From Labilithrix luteola (GTDB lineage: Bacteria > Myxococcota_A > Polyangia > Polyangiales > Polyangiaceae): a stretch of DNA of 64,000 nucleotides. The DNA lies in NCBI RefSeq assembly GCF_001263205.1, contig NZ_CP012333.1, positions 3,658,001 to 3,722,000 on the forward strand, written 5' to 3'. The notes under the pieces were generated by a model that searched no databases, had not been told where the DNA came from, and worked only from the letters and a program-made list of their open reading frames with translations. A program made the position numbers and the translations under genes. Below are positions 49,799-58,959 of the stretch, in pieces (the stretch's first letter is position 1; every line of letters begins with the position of its first letter).

Positions 49799-51172
49799 TC
49801 AGGTCTTGAGAGCAAAGCGCGGCAGACGCATCACGAGTGCCTGAACGCCCTCGGTGAAGGTCGGGTGGACCGCCTCCATGTCGACGATGGCGCGAACGCT
49901 CTGCTTGGCCTGCATCAGTGCCGCAAAGAGGTGGATGAGCTCGCCGGCCTCGGAGCCCACGATGCGCGCGCCGAGCACCTGCTCGGTCTTCGGATCGATC
50001 AAGATCTTCATCGTTCCTGCCTTCTCGTCGAGCTCGAGGGCGCGCGCGATGTACCCGAAGGGCATCGTCGCCGACTCGAACTCGACGTTCTTGGCGCGAA
50101 GGGCGCGTTCGGTCGCGCCGACGCCCGCGACCTGGGGATCGGTGAAGACCGTATACGGAATCACACGATCGCTTCGGCCGTGCGAGGGACGCGAGACGAG
50201 GCGCTCGTAGAGCAGCCGGTGGTCGTCCCACGACGTGTGCGTGAATTGCGGTTCGCCCGTCGCGTCGCCTACGGCATAAACGCCCGGCACGCTCGTCGCC
50301 CAGCCATCGTCGATGACGATGAAGCCGTGCGCGTCGAGCTTCACGCCGGCGGCGTCGCATCCCAGGTCGTCGGTATTCGGACGCCGACCGGTTGCCACGA
50401 GCACGTGGCTGCCGCGTAGCTCCTTACCGCTCTTCAGGCGGAGCACGACGTCGTTGCCGTCCTTCCGCGCGCTCTCGACCTCGGTGCCGAGCTGGAGCGA
50501 GATGCCTTCCTTCCGGAAGACTTCTTCGAGCGCGTTCGAGATTTCCTCGTCCTCGCGCGCCAGCAGATGCCCATGATGGTCGACGACGGTGACCTCGGCG
50601 CCGAACCTCCGGAACATTTGTCCGAACTCGCAGCCGATGTACCCGCCGCCAAGCACGAGAAGGTGTTTGGGAAGCGCCTTCAACGCCATCAGCTTGGTGT
50701 TGTCGAGGAACGGAACGCCCTCGAGGCCGGGGACTTTGGGCACGATGGGACGCGCGCCCACGTTGAGGATGATCGTGTCGGCCGCGTAGCGCTTGCCGCC
50801 GGCCTCGACCTCCTTCGTGCCGACGAAACGGGCATGGCTCTGGATCACCGTGAGCCGCTCGCCGGCATCCGCGATGCGCTTGTCGATGCCTTCGTGCCAC
50901 TGCGCGACGACGGCATCTTTGCGCGCGACGACCGCCGGAAAGTCGACCTCCACGCCGATCACCTTCACGCCGAGGCGCCCAGCTGTACGAGCCACGTGGG
51001 CCGCGCGCGCGCTCGCCACCATGGTCTTGGTCGGCGTGCACCCGTAGTTGGTGCACGTGCCGCCCAGAGCTGCTCGTTCGAAGAGGACAACGTTCTTGTT
51101 CGCAGAAGCGAGTCGGGTGGCGAGAGGAATGCCAGCCTGGCCGCTACCGATCACGATCACGTCGGTTTTCAC
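49799..51172 (-). CDS. FAD-dependent class I disulfide oxidoreductase
   Basis: 457 residues. FAD site VIVIGSGQAGIPLATRLA at the N-terminus; redox pair GGTCTNYGCTPTK (CxxxxC, about 40-45). NAD(P) site LLVLGGGYIGCEFGQMF (about 170); GDATGEPQFTHTSWDD; C-terminal interface VHPTFTEGVQALV. This matches the mercuric-reductase/lipoamide-dehydrogenase/RclA-like group, with HPTFTE in place of the lipoamide His-Glu. No CC or HMA module typical of MerA, so a metal or quinone reductase is more likely than Hg reduction. Follows an SRPBCC gene by 54 bases. Confidence 0.9.
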   Translation of the reverse strand: MKTDVIVIGSGQAGIPLATRLASANKNVVLFERAALGGTCTNYGCTPTKTMVASARAAHVARTAGRLGVKVIGVEVDFPAVVARKDAVVAQWHEGIDKRIADAGERLTVIQSHARFVGTKEVEAGGKRYAADTIILNVGARPIVPKVPGLEGVPFLDNTKLMALKALPKHLLVLGGGYIGCEFGQMFRRFGAEVTVVDHHGHLLAREDEEISNALEEVFRKEGISLQLGTEVESARKDGNDVVLRLKSGKELRGSHVLVATGRRPNTDDLGCDAAGVKLDAHGFIVIDDGWATSVPGVYAVGDATGEPQFTHTSWDDHRLLYERLVSRPSHGRSDRVIPYTVFTDPQVAGVGATERALRAKNVEFESATMPFGYIARALELDEKAGTMKILIDPKTEQVLGARIVGSEAGELIHLFAALMQAKQSVRAIVDMEAVHPTFTEGVQALVMRLPRFALKT

Positions 51173-51226
51173 GAGCAGCTCCTTGTTCGAGACCGTCGGC
51201 GAGCGCGCGCCCTTCTTCCTGCGCGA

Positions 51227-51685
51227 TCAGGAGGGAGATGCGGCGCGTTCGAGACGGCGAAGCGTCTCGCTCAGTTGCTTGCCGTAGATCTTCGGGCCGG
51301 CCACACTGAGGAGACCGCTCAGAATGTAGCCCTTGAGGTTGCGCGGGCGGCGATTGAATTCCATGTGCACGTGGCTGCCGCCGCCGGGGCGCGGAGTCAC
51401 CTCGTACATCCACCAACTGCCCGGCGCGAAGGCGTTCGAGTCTTTGACCTCGATACGCACCGTGCCGGGACGCGACCAGTCGTAGCGTCCGCGTTCCCAG
51501 ACGCCGCCGAGGACGCCGGAGCCTTCGGTGACCTCGGCAGAGGTTTCGCCCGAAGACTCGAGCTTGAAGTAGGTGCGGTCGACGTTCGGCCAGAGCTCGA
51601 AGCGTCGCGACGAGAAGTCCGTCAGCGCGTTGATGACACGCTCGGGGCTAGCCGTCGTATCGAGATCGGTGACGACGTGTGCCAT
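51227..51685 (-). CDS. SRPBCC (START-like) family protein
   Basis: 152 residues from ATG 51685, with GAGGAGGA seven bases upstream, a very strong ribosome site. The sequence begins MAHVVTDLDTTASPERVINA then LTDFSSRRFELWP. It has WSRPGTVRIEVKDSNAF, YEVTPRPGGGSHVHMEFNRR and a terminal amphipathic helix YGKQLSETLRRLERAA. This beta-grasp around a helix is the SRPBCC hydrophobic ligand pocket. The ligand is unknown. Operon with the flavin oxidoreductase; separated from thrS by a terminator. Confidence 0.85.
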   Translation of the reverse strand: MAHVVTDLDTTASPERVINALTDFSSRRFELWPNVDRTYFKLESSGETSAEVTEGSGVLGGVWERGRYDWSRPGTVRIEVKDSNAFAPGSWWMYEVTPRPGGGSHVHMEFNRRPRNLKGYILSGLLSVAGPKIYGKQLSETLRRLERAASPS

Positions 51686-51805
51686 TTTGTCCTCCTCATT
51701 GCTCGCGTGGGCGGAGTGGATCCCGGGCAGGGCCGCGTTGGTTCCCCTCGAGCACGCGCGGGCCGAAGGGGCGTGCACGAATCCGACCAACGCGTCCGCA
51801 CGCGG

Positions 51806-51837
51806 CAAAACGCCTCCGACCTTGCGATCGGAGGCGT
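51806..51837 (-). terminator. Intrinsic terminator of thrS
   Basis: ACGCCTCCGA (51810-51819) and TCGGAGGCGT (51828-51837) are exact complements around an 8-base loop; on the thrS strand the stem is followed by TTTTG. It lies 60 bases after the thrS stop, so thrS ends here and does not run into the SRPBCC operon. Confidence 0.8.
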
Positions 51838-51896
51838 CTGCGTCGTGAACGAGTCGTGAGGAGGAGTAACGCTCGAAGAGCGGAACGACCGAGCCT

Positions 51897-53876
51897 TCAG
51901 CTCGGCGGACGCCCCTCGTCACCGAGGAGCGTCACGAACTGATCGAACGGCATCGCGCCGAGCTCGCCCTTGTCGCGCGAACGCACGGACACGGTGCCTG
52001 CCTCCGAGTCCTTCGGGCCGAGAATGAGCATGTACGGGTGACGCATGATGCGGGCGTTGCGGATCTTCGCGCCGAGCTTGTCGCCGGAGAAGTCCGCTTC
52101 CACGCGGAAGCCCTTCGCGCGAAGGCGGGCGAGCACGTCGCGCCCGTAGTCTTCGCTCTTGTCGCTGACCGTGAGGACAATCGCCTGCATCGGCGCGAGC
52201 CACGCGGGGAGGTTGCCGCCGCAGTGCTCGAGGTAGACGCTCATGAAGCGCTCGAGCGTTCCGAAGACCGCGCGGTGCAGCATCACCGGACGGTGCTCCT
52301 TGCCGTCTTCGCCCACGTACGTGAGGTCGAAGCGCTCGGGGAGGTTCGGATCGTACTGCATCGTTCCGAGCTGCCAGGAGCGCTTGAGGGCGTCCTGCAC
52401 GTGGAACTCGAGCTTCGGGCCGTAGAACGCGCCTTCACCCGGCGAGAACGTGAACGGCAGGCCGGCCTTCTCGAGGCCTTCCTGCAGCGCGCGCTCGCTC
52501 ATGTCCCAGTCCTCGTCGCTGCCGATGCGCTTCTCCGGACGCGTCGCGAGGCGGATGTCGATCTTGGTAAGATCGAAGACCTTGTAGACGTCGTAGAAGA
52601 GCTTCAGGAACTTCGTGATCTCGTCGGCGACCTGCTCCTTCGTGCAGAAGATGTGCGCGTCGTCCTGGCAGAACGAGCGCACGCGAGAGAGGCCGTGCAC
52701 GACGCCACCACGCTCGTAGCGGTGGAGGCGCCCGAAGTCCGCGACGCGCCAGGGCAGCTCACGATAGCTGCGACGACGCGCCCCGAAGATCACGCAGTGG
52801 CTCGGGCAGTTCATCGGCTTCAGGGCAAACGAGTTGTCCTGGAGCTGCTTGATGAAGTCGATCTCGCTCTTGTTCGAGCCGCTCTTGTCCGTCGCCTTCG
52901 CGTCCTCGAGGAGGTCCTCGGTCCACAGGCGGTACATGTTCTCGTTGTAGTTGCCGAGGTGACCGCTCGTGCGGAACAGCTTCGGGTCGAACGCCTGCGG
53001 CGTGATGACCTCGTCGTAGCCGTTCTTCGAGTACAGGTCCCGCATGTACGAGACGAGCGCGTTGTAGACGTGCGCGCCGCGCGGGAGGAAGAACGGCATC
53101 GCGGGTGCGACCTGATCGAACATGAACAGGTCGAGCTCTTTGCCGAGCTTGCGGTGGTCGCGCGCCTTGGCCTCTTCGATGAGCTTGAGGTGCTCGTCGA
53201 GCAGCTCCTGCGTCGGGAACGCGGTGCCGTAGATGCGCTGGAGCATCGGGTTGCGCTCGTCGCCGCGCCAGTACGCGCCGGCCACGCTCGTGAGCTTCAC
53301 GGCGCCGAGGTTCGAGGTGCGCGGAACGTGCGGGCCTTCGCAGACGTCGACCCACTCGTTCTTCGGATCCTGCGACTTCTCGTGCTTGCCGTGGCGGTAG
53401 AGGCTGATCTCCTCGCCCTCGGGGATCGACTTGATGATCTCGACCTTGAAGTTCTCGCCCATCTTCTCGAAGAGGGCGAGCGCGTCGTTGCGCGAGATCA
53501 TCTCCTTGCGGAACGGCGTGTTGCTCTTGACGATCTCGCGCATCGTCTTTTCGATCTTCGCGAGGTCGTCGTCGCTGAACGAGCCGCCGCCCGCCTTTTC
53601 GAAGTCGTAATAGAAGCCGTCTTCGATGGCGGGGCCGATGGTCACCTTGGTGCCCGGAAAGAGCTTCTGCACCGCGTCGGCCATGACGTGCGCGGTCGAG
53701 TGGCGGATGACCTGGATGCCGTCTTTGTCCGTCGCGCGGACGACCTCGTACGTCGTCGTGGGATCCACGAACGAGTGAAGATCGATGATCTTCCCGTCCG
53801 TCTTGATCGCGACGACGTCGTCAGCGAGTTGTCCTTTTTGCTCGAGGAGTGTGCGTACGTTGATTCGGTCCGGCAT
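51897..53876 (-). CDS. thrS: Threonyl-tRNA synthetase
   Basis: 659 residues, standard for ThrRS. ATG 53876 has AAGGA upstream. The TGS domain starts PDRINVRTLLEQKG; the editing domain has RHSTAHVMADAVQKLFPGTK, then FYYDFEKAGG. The class II core has FFLPRGAHVYNALVSYMRDL, MNCPSHC with zinc ligand Cys, ELPWRVADFGRLHRYE, DDAHIFC and PVMLHRAVFGTLERF. The anticodon domain has PAWLAPMQAIVLTVSD. All signature motifs are intact. It charges tRNA-Thr in the cytoplasm. Upstream 5' region is short (antiporter ends 98 bases away); no T-box visible. Confidence 0.98.
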   Translation of the reverse strand: MPDRINVRTLLEQKGQLADDVVAIKTDGKIIDLHSFVDPTTTYEVVRATDKDGIQVIRHSTAHVMADAVQKLFPGTKVTIGPAIEDGFYYDFEKAGGGSFSDDDLAKIEKTMREIVKSNTPFRKEMISRNDALALFEKMGENFKVEIIKSIPEGEEISLYRHGKHEKSQDPKNEWVDVCEGPHVPRTSNLGAVKLTSVAGAYWRGDERNPMLQRIYGTAFPTQELLDEHLKLIEEAKARDHRKLGKELDLFMFDQVAPAMPFFLPRGAHVYNALVSYMRDLYSKNGYDEVITPQAFDPKLFRTSGHLGNYNENMYRLWTEDLLEDAKATDKSGSNKSEIDFIKQLQDNSFALKPMNCPSHCVIFGARRRSYRELPWRVADFGRLHRYERGGVVHGLSRVRSFCQDDAHIFCTKEQVADEITKFLKLFYDVYKVFDLTKIDIRLATRPEKRIGSDEDWDMSERALQEGLEKAGLPFTFSPGEGAFYGPKLEFHVQDALKRSWQLGTMQYDPNLPERFDLTYVGEDGKEHRPVMLHRAVFGTLERFMSVYLEHCGGNLPAWLAPMQAIVLTVSDKSEDYGRDVLARLRAKGFRVEADFSGDKLGAKIRNARIMRHPYMLILGPKDSEAGTVSVRSRDKGELGAMPFDQFVTLLGDEGRPPS

Positions 53877-53974
53877 GGTCCTTGGTCCCATGCCTACCAC
53901 ACCCCATCGCTTCGGTCTTGCGCGGCGCAAAGGCCCGCCGCGGAAGCCCAGAAGCCACCGGCGGAGCCCAGAAA

Positions 53975-55534
53975 TCAGCTTTCCACGAGGAAGTAGCCCG
54001 GCGGCGCCGCGTTGAGCTCCGACCAGTCGAGCTCCTCCTCGAGCTGATGAAAGACATCGTCGCCGATGCGGCCCTCGTGGCGCAGCTTGGCAATGGCCGC
54101 GCGTTCGGCGGCGATCGCCTGCATGCGCAGCCGATCCTGGGCCGTCTCCGCCTGAGGATTGTCGGAGCAGCGGGCCGATTGCCGGGCGGCTTGATACTCC
54201 GCCCTCACGGCGTCGGCGGCTTTCCCGTGGTGCTCCGCGAGGCTCGCCAACGCGGCATCGATCATGGTCGCCCGCGCGAAGGAGAGCTCGCGCGCGAACG
54301 ACGTGTCCGGCTCGACGCCGAGAAAGCGGAGGAGTGGTCCAAGCGTCAGTCCGTGGATGACGAGGCTGCCGATGACGACGACGAACGCCGTCAGCACGAT
54401 GAGATCGCGCTTCGGAAAGTTCGCCGGAAGGGCGAACGACGTCGCCAGCGTCACGAGTCCGCGCATGCCGGTCCAGGAAACGACGAAGAGCTCGGAGGGG
54501 GCGGGAACGTTGGCGGCGCGGTGGGGCTTCTGCAGCAGGTAGAGCAGCAGATCGTGCACGAGCCTGCCGCTGATCAGGACCCAGACGATGCGCGTGAGGA
54601 TGACGACGACGAGCACGACGCCGGCGAATACGAGGGCCTCACGGAGCTCGGAGCCTCCATGGAGGCGGGTGAGGATGATACGTGCCTGCAGGCCCATGAG
54701 CAGGAACGCGAGCACGTTGAGGACGAAGACGACCGTCTCCCAGACCGCGTAGGACCGCACGCGGTCGCGCGCCGACATGCGTGACGGTGCCCAGTGTGCG
54801 ATCTTCATCGCGAACGCGACGATCGCGAGAATCGGCGACAAGTGCAGGCGTTCGGCGACGATCCAAACGCCGAAGGCGCTCACGAACTCGGAGATCGTGC
54901 CGCCGAGCGTTCCGGCGATGGTGAGACGCGCGCGAAGGTAGAGCGTCGCCAGCACGAGTCCGAGGACGACGCCGCCCGGCACCGCCACGAGAAAGCGCGG
55001 AAAGGCCGCGGCCACGGTCGCGTCGTGGGACATGGCCATGGTGACGCTCACGCCGAAAATGAGAAGCGCCACGGCGTCGTTGAGGAGGCTCTCACCTTGT
55101 ACGATCGCGAGCGTGCGTCGTGAGACGTCGAACCCGCTCAACATGGCGGTCGCGGCGGCTGCATCCGGGGGAGCAACGATGGCCCCGAGCGTGATCGCGG
55201 CAGCGATCGGGAGACCGGCCCACGTGTAGGCCGTCAAGGCCACGGTGATGGTCGTGATGACCACCGCGAACACGACGAGCGCGAGCAGGGGGATCCAGTT
55301 GCGCCTGAGCTCGCGCGGCGGCAGGTCGTAGGCCGCGTCGAGGAGTGGGGGAGAGATGAAGAGGGCGAGCGCCAGATGGGGTTCCATCACGATCGCCGGC
55401 GCCCCGGGGATGGCGGCGACGCCCGCGCCTGCCAGGGCGAGGGTCACCGGATAAGGAACGTGCAAGCGCCGCGAAATCTGCAGGAGCACCACGGCGACGA
55501 GCAGGAGGGCGAGCGTGCTTTCGAAAAGGACCAT
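53975..55534 (-). CDS. CPA1-family Na+/H+ antiporter
   Basis: 519 residues from ATG 55534. About twelve membrane segments up to residue 415. The key sequence is GAIVAPPDAAAATAML (the NhaP/NHE ND-like ion site), QGESLLNDAVALLIFG, and later SWTGMRGLVTLATSFALP with the conserved Arg. These are diagnostic of CPA1 exchangers. The C-terminal 100 residues are cytoplasmic and helical, with EYQAARQSARCSDNPQ and AKLRHEGRIGDDVFHQLEEE, as in related regulators of exchange. It exports Na+ or K+ for H+ uptake. Lies downstream of, and is divergent from, the second sensor kinase (start 55658). Confidence 0.93.
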   Translation of the reverse strand: MVLFESTLALLLVAVVLLQISRRLHVPYPVTLALAGAGVAAIPGAPAIVMEPHLALALFISPPLLDAAYDLPPRELRRNWIPLLALVVFAVVITTITVALTAYTWAGLPIAAAITLGAIVAPPDAAAATAMLSGFDVSRRTLAIVQGESLLNDAVALLIFGVSVTMAMSHDATVAAAFPRFLVAVPGGVVLGLVLATLYLRARLTIAGTLGGTISEFVSAFGVWIVAERLHLSPILAIVAFAMKIAHWAPSRMSARDRVRSYAVWETVVFVLNVLAFLLMGLQARIILTRLHGGSELREALVFAGVVLVVVILTRIVWVLISGRLVHDLLLYLLQKPHRAANVPAPSELFVVSWTGMRGLVTLATSFALPANFPKRDLIVLTAFVVVIGSLVIHGLTLGPLLRFLGVEPDTSFARELSFARATMIDAALASLAEHHGKAADAVRAEYQAARQSARCSDNPQAETAQDRLRMQAIAAERAAIAKLRHEGRIGDDVFHQLEEELDWSELNAAPPGYFLVES

Positions 55535-55657
55535 GGGGGCCGCGTCCCTCCACGCGATCCGGTTGCATGGCTCGAACCTCGCCGTGCGGAACCTTCCCGC
55601 AGGAAGACGAAGCTCGTCCGAGGAAGCGAGGCATTTTACGACTAGGATGACCAGCCC

Positions 55658-57541
55658 ATGCTCGCCGACGTGCTCGTGGACATCCGACCGAAGGTGCTCG
55701 ACGCGCTCGAGCGCCAGTGCGAGCCCGATGCCCTCGAAGCGTTGGCCGAGTACGTCGACCAGCTGACGCTCGCGATGCGTACGCGTCGCTTCGATCCGAC
55801 GTCGATCCGGTCCGAAAGCCAGCTCGCGATGCATGCCGACGGCTTCCTCGCGAACCTCGCCAAGGTGCGCACGGCCGTCTACGACGCGCTCGAAGACAGC
55901 GAATCGTCGGTCTCGATGCGTGACGCGCGCCTGCTCGCCGATTGGTTCGCGGTCGCCGCGGATCACGTTCGCGACGAGGCACGCAAGCGGCGCGAGGCGT
56001 TCGTCACGATGCTCACGACCTTCGCTGGCCCGCGCCCGTCCGACGTCGAGGGCATCGCCAAACGTATCGCGGGGGTCGCCGTACCGGAGATCGCCGAGGC
56101 GTGCGTGATCGACGCACTCGAAGGCGGCAAGTTCCGTCGCGTGGAGGCGTGTGGCCGCGACCTCGCGCGGATCGATACGCTCTTCGAGGCGCCGCTGCCC
56201 GATGCTTCGGAGCTCGCCTCACGGCAGTCCGCGTACGTGGCCGACGTTGCCAGCGATGCCGAGACGAAGACCATGCTGGCGCCCTCGGCGCTCGCCGCAT
56301 CGAAGATTCGCTCGCTCGTGAGCGTGCCCATCGCCGTTCTCGGCGAGACGCTCGGCGTCGTTACCTTCCTCACCGCGCGCAAATCGGGACGTCGTTTCGA
56401 CGCCGGCGACGTCGCGTTTCTCGATAGCTTCGTCGATCGGGCCTCCAGGATACTGGCGCGCACTCTCCTCGAATATCGCGCAAGGCAAGGCGCCGAGCGC
56501 TTTCGCGTCGCGCTCGCGAACTCGTCGATCGTCATCTTCGAATCGGACGCGAACGGCAAGCTGTCCTGGCTCTACAACTCGCAGCTCGAGCGCTTCGTCG
56601 GCAGCATGATGGGGCGGCGTCTGAACGAGTTCATGACGAAGGAGCAGTCCGATGCGCTCGACGAGGTGGAGCGTCAGGTCGTGGAATCCGGCGCGCGCGT
56701 GACCACAGAGGTCGTCCTCGAGATCAAGAAGGGCGTGCAGCGTCACATGCTGCTGAACTTCGAAGCCCTCAAGAACGCCGGTAGCGAAACCATCGGCCTC
56801 ACCGGCACGGCGGTCGACATCACCGAGGCGAAACGAAACCAGGAGCAGCTTCTCCAGGGCCTCGCCTTCCGCGATCGCATGATGGGCATCCTCGGCCACG
56901 ACCTTCGCAATCCGCTGAGTGCCGTGCAGGGTATCGTGGGCCTCTTGCTCCTCGACACGAACCTACAGGAGCAAACGAAGAACGGCCTCGTGCACGTCGA
57001 CAAGGCGACGCGCCGCATGTCCGAGATGATCCAGAGCGTGCTCGACTTCACGCGCACGCGCTTCCACGGGAGCTTGCCGATCGAGCCGAAGCCCATGTCG
57101 CTCCGCGACGTGTGCCTCACGGTTCTCGACGAGCTCCGCGTCGCGCATCCGGGCCGCGAGCTCACGCTCGAGACCGTGGGCGATGCGGACGGCGAATGGG
57201 ATCCGGGGCGCATGGCGCAGGTCGTGTCGAATCTGGTCGGCAATGCCCTGACCCATGGCGAGCGCGGAACACCGGTGAAGCTCGTCCTGCACGGCGACGA
57301 GGCGACGGTGTCGCTCGCCGTGGAGAATCGCGGGAACACGATTCCCAAGGAGAAGCTCGAGCGCCTCTTCGAGCCCTTCGAACAAGGCGTCGATACGGAT
57401 TCGTCACGACGCCCGCAGGGGCTCGGACTCGGGCTCTACATTGCGCGGCAGATCGTCGAATCGCACGGCGGCACGCTCGTCGCCGAGTCGGAGGCGCAGA
57501 AGGTGGTCTTCACGCTTCGGCTCGATCGCAAGCGCGCGTAG
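55658..57541 (+). CDS. RsbRD-GAF-PAS sensor histidine kinase
   Basis: 627 residues, cytoplasmic. Residues 1-115 are helical (LADVLVDIRPKVLDALERQ), resembling the RsbRD N-terminal module of the kinase at 11891. GAF spans about 125-270 (SLVSVPIAVLGETLGVVTFL). PAS spans about 280-395 (ANSSIVIFESDANGKLSW). HisKA has His414 in MMGILGHDLRNPLSAVQGI; HATPase has NLVGNALTHG and GLGLGLYIARQIVESHGG. It shares GHDLRNPLSA and the domain order with its relative, so the two are paralogues with different middle sensors. No adjacent response regulator. Confidence 0.92.
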   Translation: MLADVLVDIRPKVLDALERQCEPDALEALAEYVDQLTLAMRTRRFDPTSIRSESQLAMHADGFLANLAKVRTAVYDALEDSESSVSMRDARLLADWFAVAADHVRDEARKRREAFVTMLTTFAGPRPSDVEGIAKRIAGVAVPEIAEACVIDALEGGKFRRVEACGRDLARIDTLFEAPLPDASELASRQSAYVADVASDAETKTMLAPSALAASKIRSLVSVPIAVLGETLGVVTFLTARKSGRRFDAGDVAFLDSFVDRASRILARTLLEYRARQGAERFRVALANSSIVIFESDANGKLSWLYNSQLERFVGSMMGRRLNEFMTKEQSDALDEVERQVVESGARVTTEVVLEIKKGVQRHMLLNFEALKNAGSETIGLTGTAVDITEAKRNQEQLLQGLAFRDRMMGILGHDLRNPLSAVQGIVGLLLLDTNLQEQTKNGLVHVDKATRRMSEMIQSVLDFTRTRFHGSLPIEPKPMSLRDVCLTVLDELRVAHPGRELTLETVGDADGEWDPGRMAQVVSNLVGNALTHGERGTPVKLVLHGDEATVSLAVENRGNTIPKEKLERLFEPFEQGVDTDSSRRPQGLGLGLYIARQIVESHGGTLVAESEAQKVVFTLRLDRKRA

Positions 57542-57543
57542 CG

Positions 57544-58245
57544 TCAGGCGAGGTCGAACACGAGGACTTCGGCGCGCTCTTCGACGCCTTCGACGCGCAC
57601 GCTCGTCTCTTTCGAGAGGCCAACGCCGTCGCCCGCGGAGAAGCTCTCTCCGTTGACGCGCACCTTGCCGCGCACCACCTGAATCCAGGCGTGGCGGTCC
57701 TCTCCGAGCGCGAGCTCCGAGGACTCGCCCGTCTCGAACATGCCTGCGTAGATCGACGTGTCGGCATGGATGGTGATGCTTCCTTCGCGTCCGTCGCGCG
57801 AGGCAACGAGGCGAAGTCGTCCGCGCTTGTCTTCGACCCTGAAGGGCTTCTGCGCGTATCCCGCGACTCGTCCTCGATCGAGCGGCTCGATCCAGAACTG
57901 CAGGTAGTGCACGCTCGTCGTGCCGGAGAAGTTGTATTCGCTGTGCACGATGCCTTTGCCCGCGCTCGTGCGGTGGACCTCCCCTGCCTCGATGGTCGTG
58001 CCGGCTCCCATCGAATCGCGATGCGCCAGCATTCCTTCGAGCACGTACGAGAAGATCTCCACGTCACGATGGGGATGCGCTCCGAAGCCTTCGGCGGGAG
58101 CCACGATTTCCTCGTTCACGGCGCGGAGCGTGCGAAACCCCGTGTGTTTAGGATCCTGGTAGTCGCCGTACGAGAACGTGTGGTGTGCATCGAGCCAGCC
58201 CTTTCGCACATGACCACGCTCGCAGGCTCTTCGGATGGTCATCAT
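57544..58245 (-). CDS. Pirin family protein
   Basis: 233 residues from ATG 58245 (GTG 58254 also possible). Bicupin pirin: HHTFSYGDYQDPKHTGF, GFGAHPHRDVEIFSYVLEG with metal ligands H-x-H, MGAGTTIEAGEVHRTSAGKG, then IVHSEYNFSG with His and Glu. It binds iron and in bacteria (YhhW) shows quercetinase activity; in others it modulates metabolism. The C-terminus lacks unusual features. Followed by Dps on the same strand 42 bases upstream, so the two may be a stress pair. Confidence 0.93.
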   Translation of the reverse strand: MMTIRRACERGHVRKGWLDAHHTFSYGDYQDPKHTGFRTLRAVNEEIVAPAEGFGAHPHRDVEIFSYVLEGMLAHRDSMGAGTTIEAGEVHRTSAGKGIVHSEYNFSGTTSVHYLQFWIEPLDRGRVAGYAQKPFRVEDKRGRLRLVASRDGREGSITIHADTSIYAGMFETGESSELALGEDRHAWIQVVRGKVRVNGESFSAGDGVGLSKETSVRVEGVEERAEVLVFDLA

Positions 58246-58287
58246 GAAAGTCACCAGGGCTGGCCTTTCTTCTTCGCGACACGCGCG

Positions 58288-58884
58288 TTACAGGGTCTCG
58301 GTTCGGACGAGGGGAGCCTCGACGAGATGCTCGGCGAGAAACCAGACTTGCCGTTCGTTCGTGCGGATGACGTCGCTCACGACGATGTCGTTCGTGCCGT
58401 CGTCGCCGCCTTGGGCCGCGATGCGTGCGAGCTCGCGTGCCTCGGTGAGGATGACTTCGTGTGCTTCGAGCAGACGTGAGAGCTGCGTCGGCACGTCTTC
58501 ACGGCCGCGCGCCACCCGTTCGATCTTCGTCACCTCGGCCACGTCGTGCGCCATTGCAATCGTCACGCCACCGAGCGTCTGAACGCGTTCGGCGAGAGTG
58601 TCGACGACCTCCGACTGCTCCTCGGCATGCTTGTCGTAGAGGAGGTGGAGCGAATAGAAGGTCGGTCCCGACACCTGCCAGTGGTTCTTCTTGTAGAGAT
58701 CCCGCAGCGTGATCGTGTCGGCGACGAGCTGATTCAGGCGCTCCACGCTGGCGGCGCGGACCTGGTCGGTGAGGCCGAGCGGGTAGCGGGCGAGGGTTCC
58801 GTAGGCCTGGATTTCACGGCCGCGCTGTCCAAGGCGAGGCTGTGCACGGCGGGCGGCGACGGGGTCCTTGCTGTACGTGTTCAT
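58288..58884 (-). CDS. dps: Dps family ferritin-like DNA-binding protein
   Basis: 198 residues. Ferroxidase motif KKNHWQVSGPTFYSLHLLYD then KHAEEQSEVVDTLAERVQTL gives the inter-subunit His, Asp and Glu iron ligands. The N-terminal 40 residues are basic (RRAQPRLGQRGRE), longer than E. coli Dps, and fit DNA binding. Dodecamers oxidise Fe(II) with peroxide and protect DNA. Lies between pirin and the alpha/beta hydrolase, all leftward, with no clear ribosome site. Confidence 0.94.
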   Translation of the reverse strand: MNTYSKDPVAARRAQPRLGQRGREIQAYGTLARYPLGLTDQVRAASVERLNQLVADTITLRDLYKKNHWQVSGPTFYSLHLLYDKHAEEQSEVVDTLAERVQTLGGVTIAMAHDVAEVTKIERVARGREDVPTQLSRLLEAHEVILTEARELARIAAQGGDDGTNDIVVSDVIRTNERQVWFLAEHLVEAPLVRTETL

Positions 58885-58959
58885 GGCTGTCTCGCGTTCT
58901 TTCGGAGGTGGATGTCGAGGGATCGAGCAGGGGGTGTTCGAAATTTCGGCAGTGCTGCT

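Noticed and set aside
49799..51172. Mercuric reductase
   Set aside because: The redox pair and folds fit, but there is no HMA domain, no C-terminal CC pair and no mer genes.
52038..53996. 652-codon open frame antisense to thrS
   Set aside because: Same third-position GC effect; thrS has every synthetase motif, and the antisense product has none.
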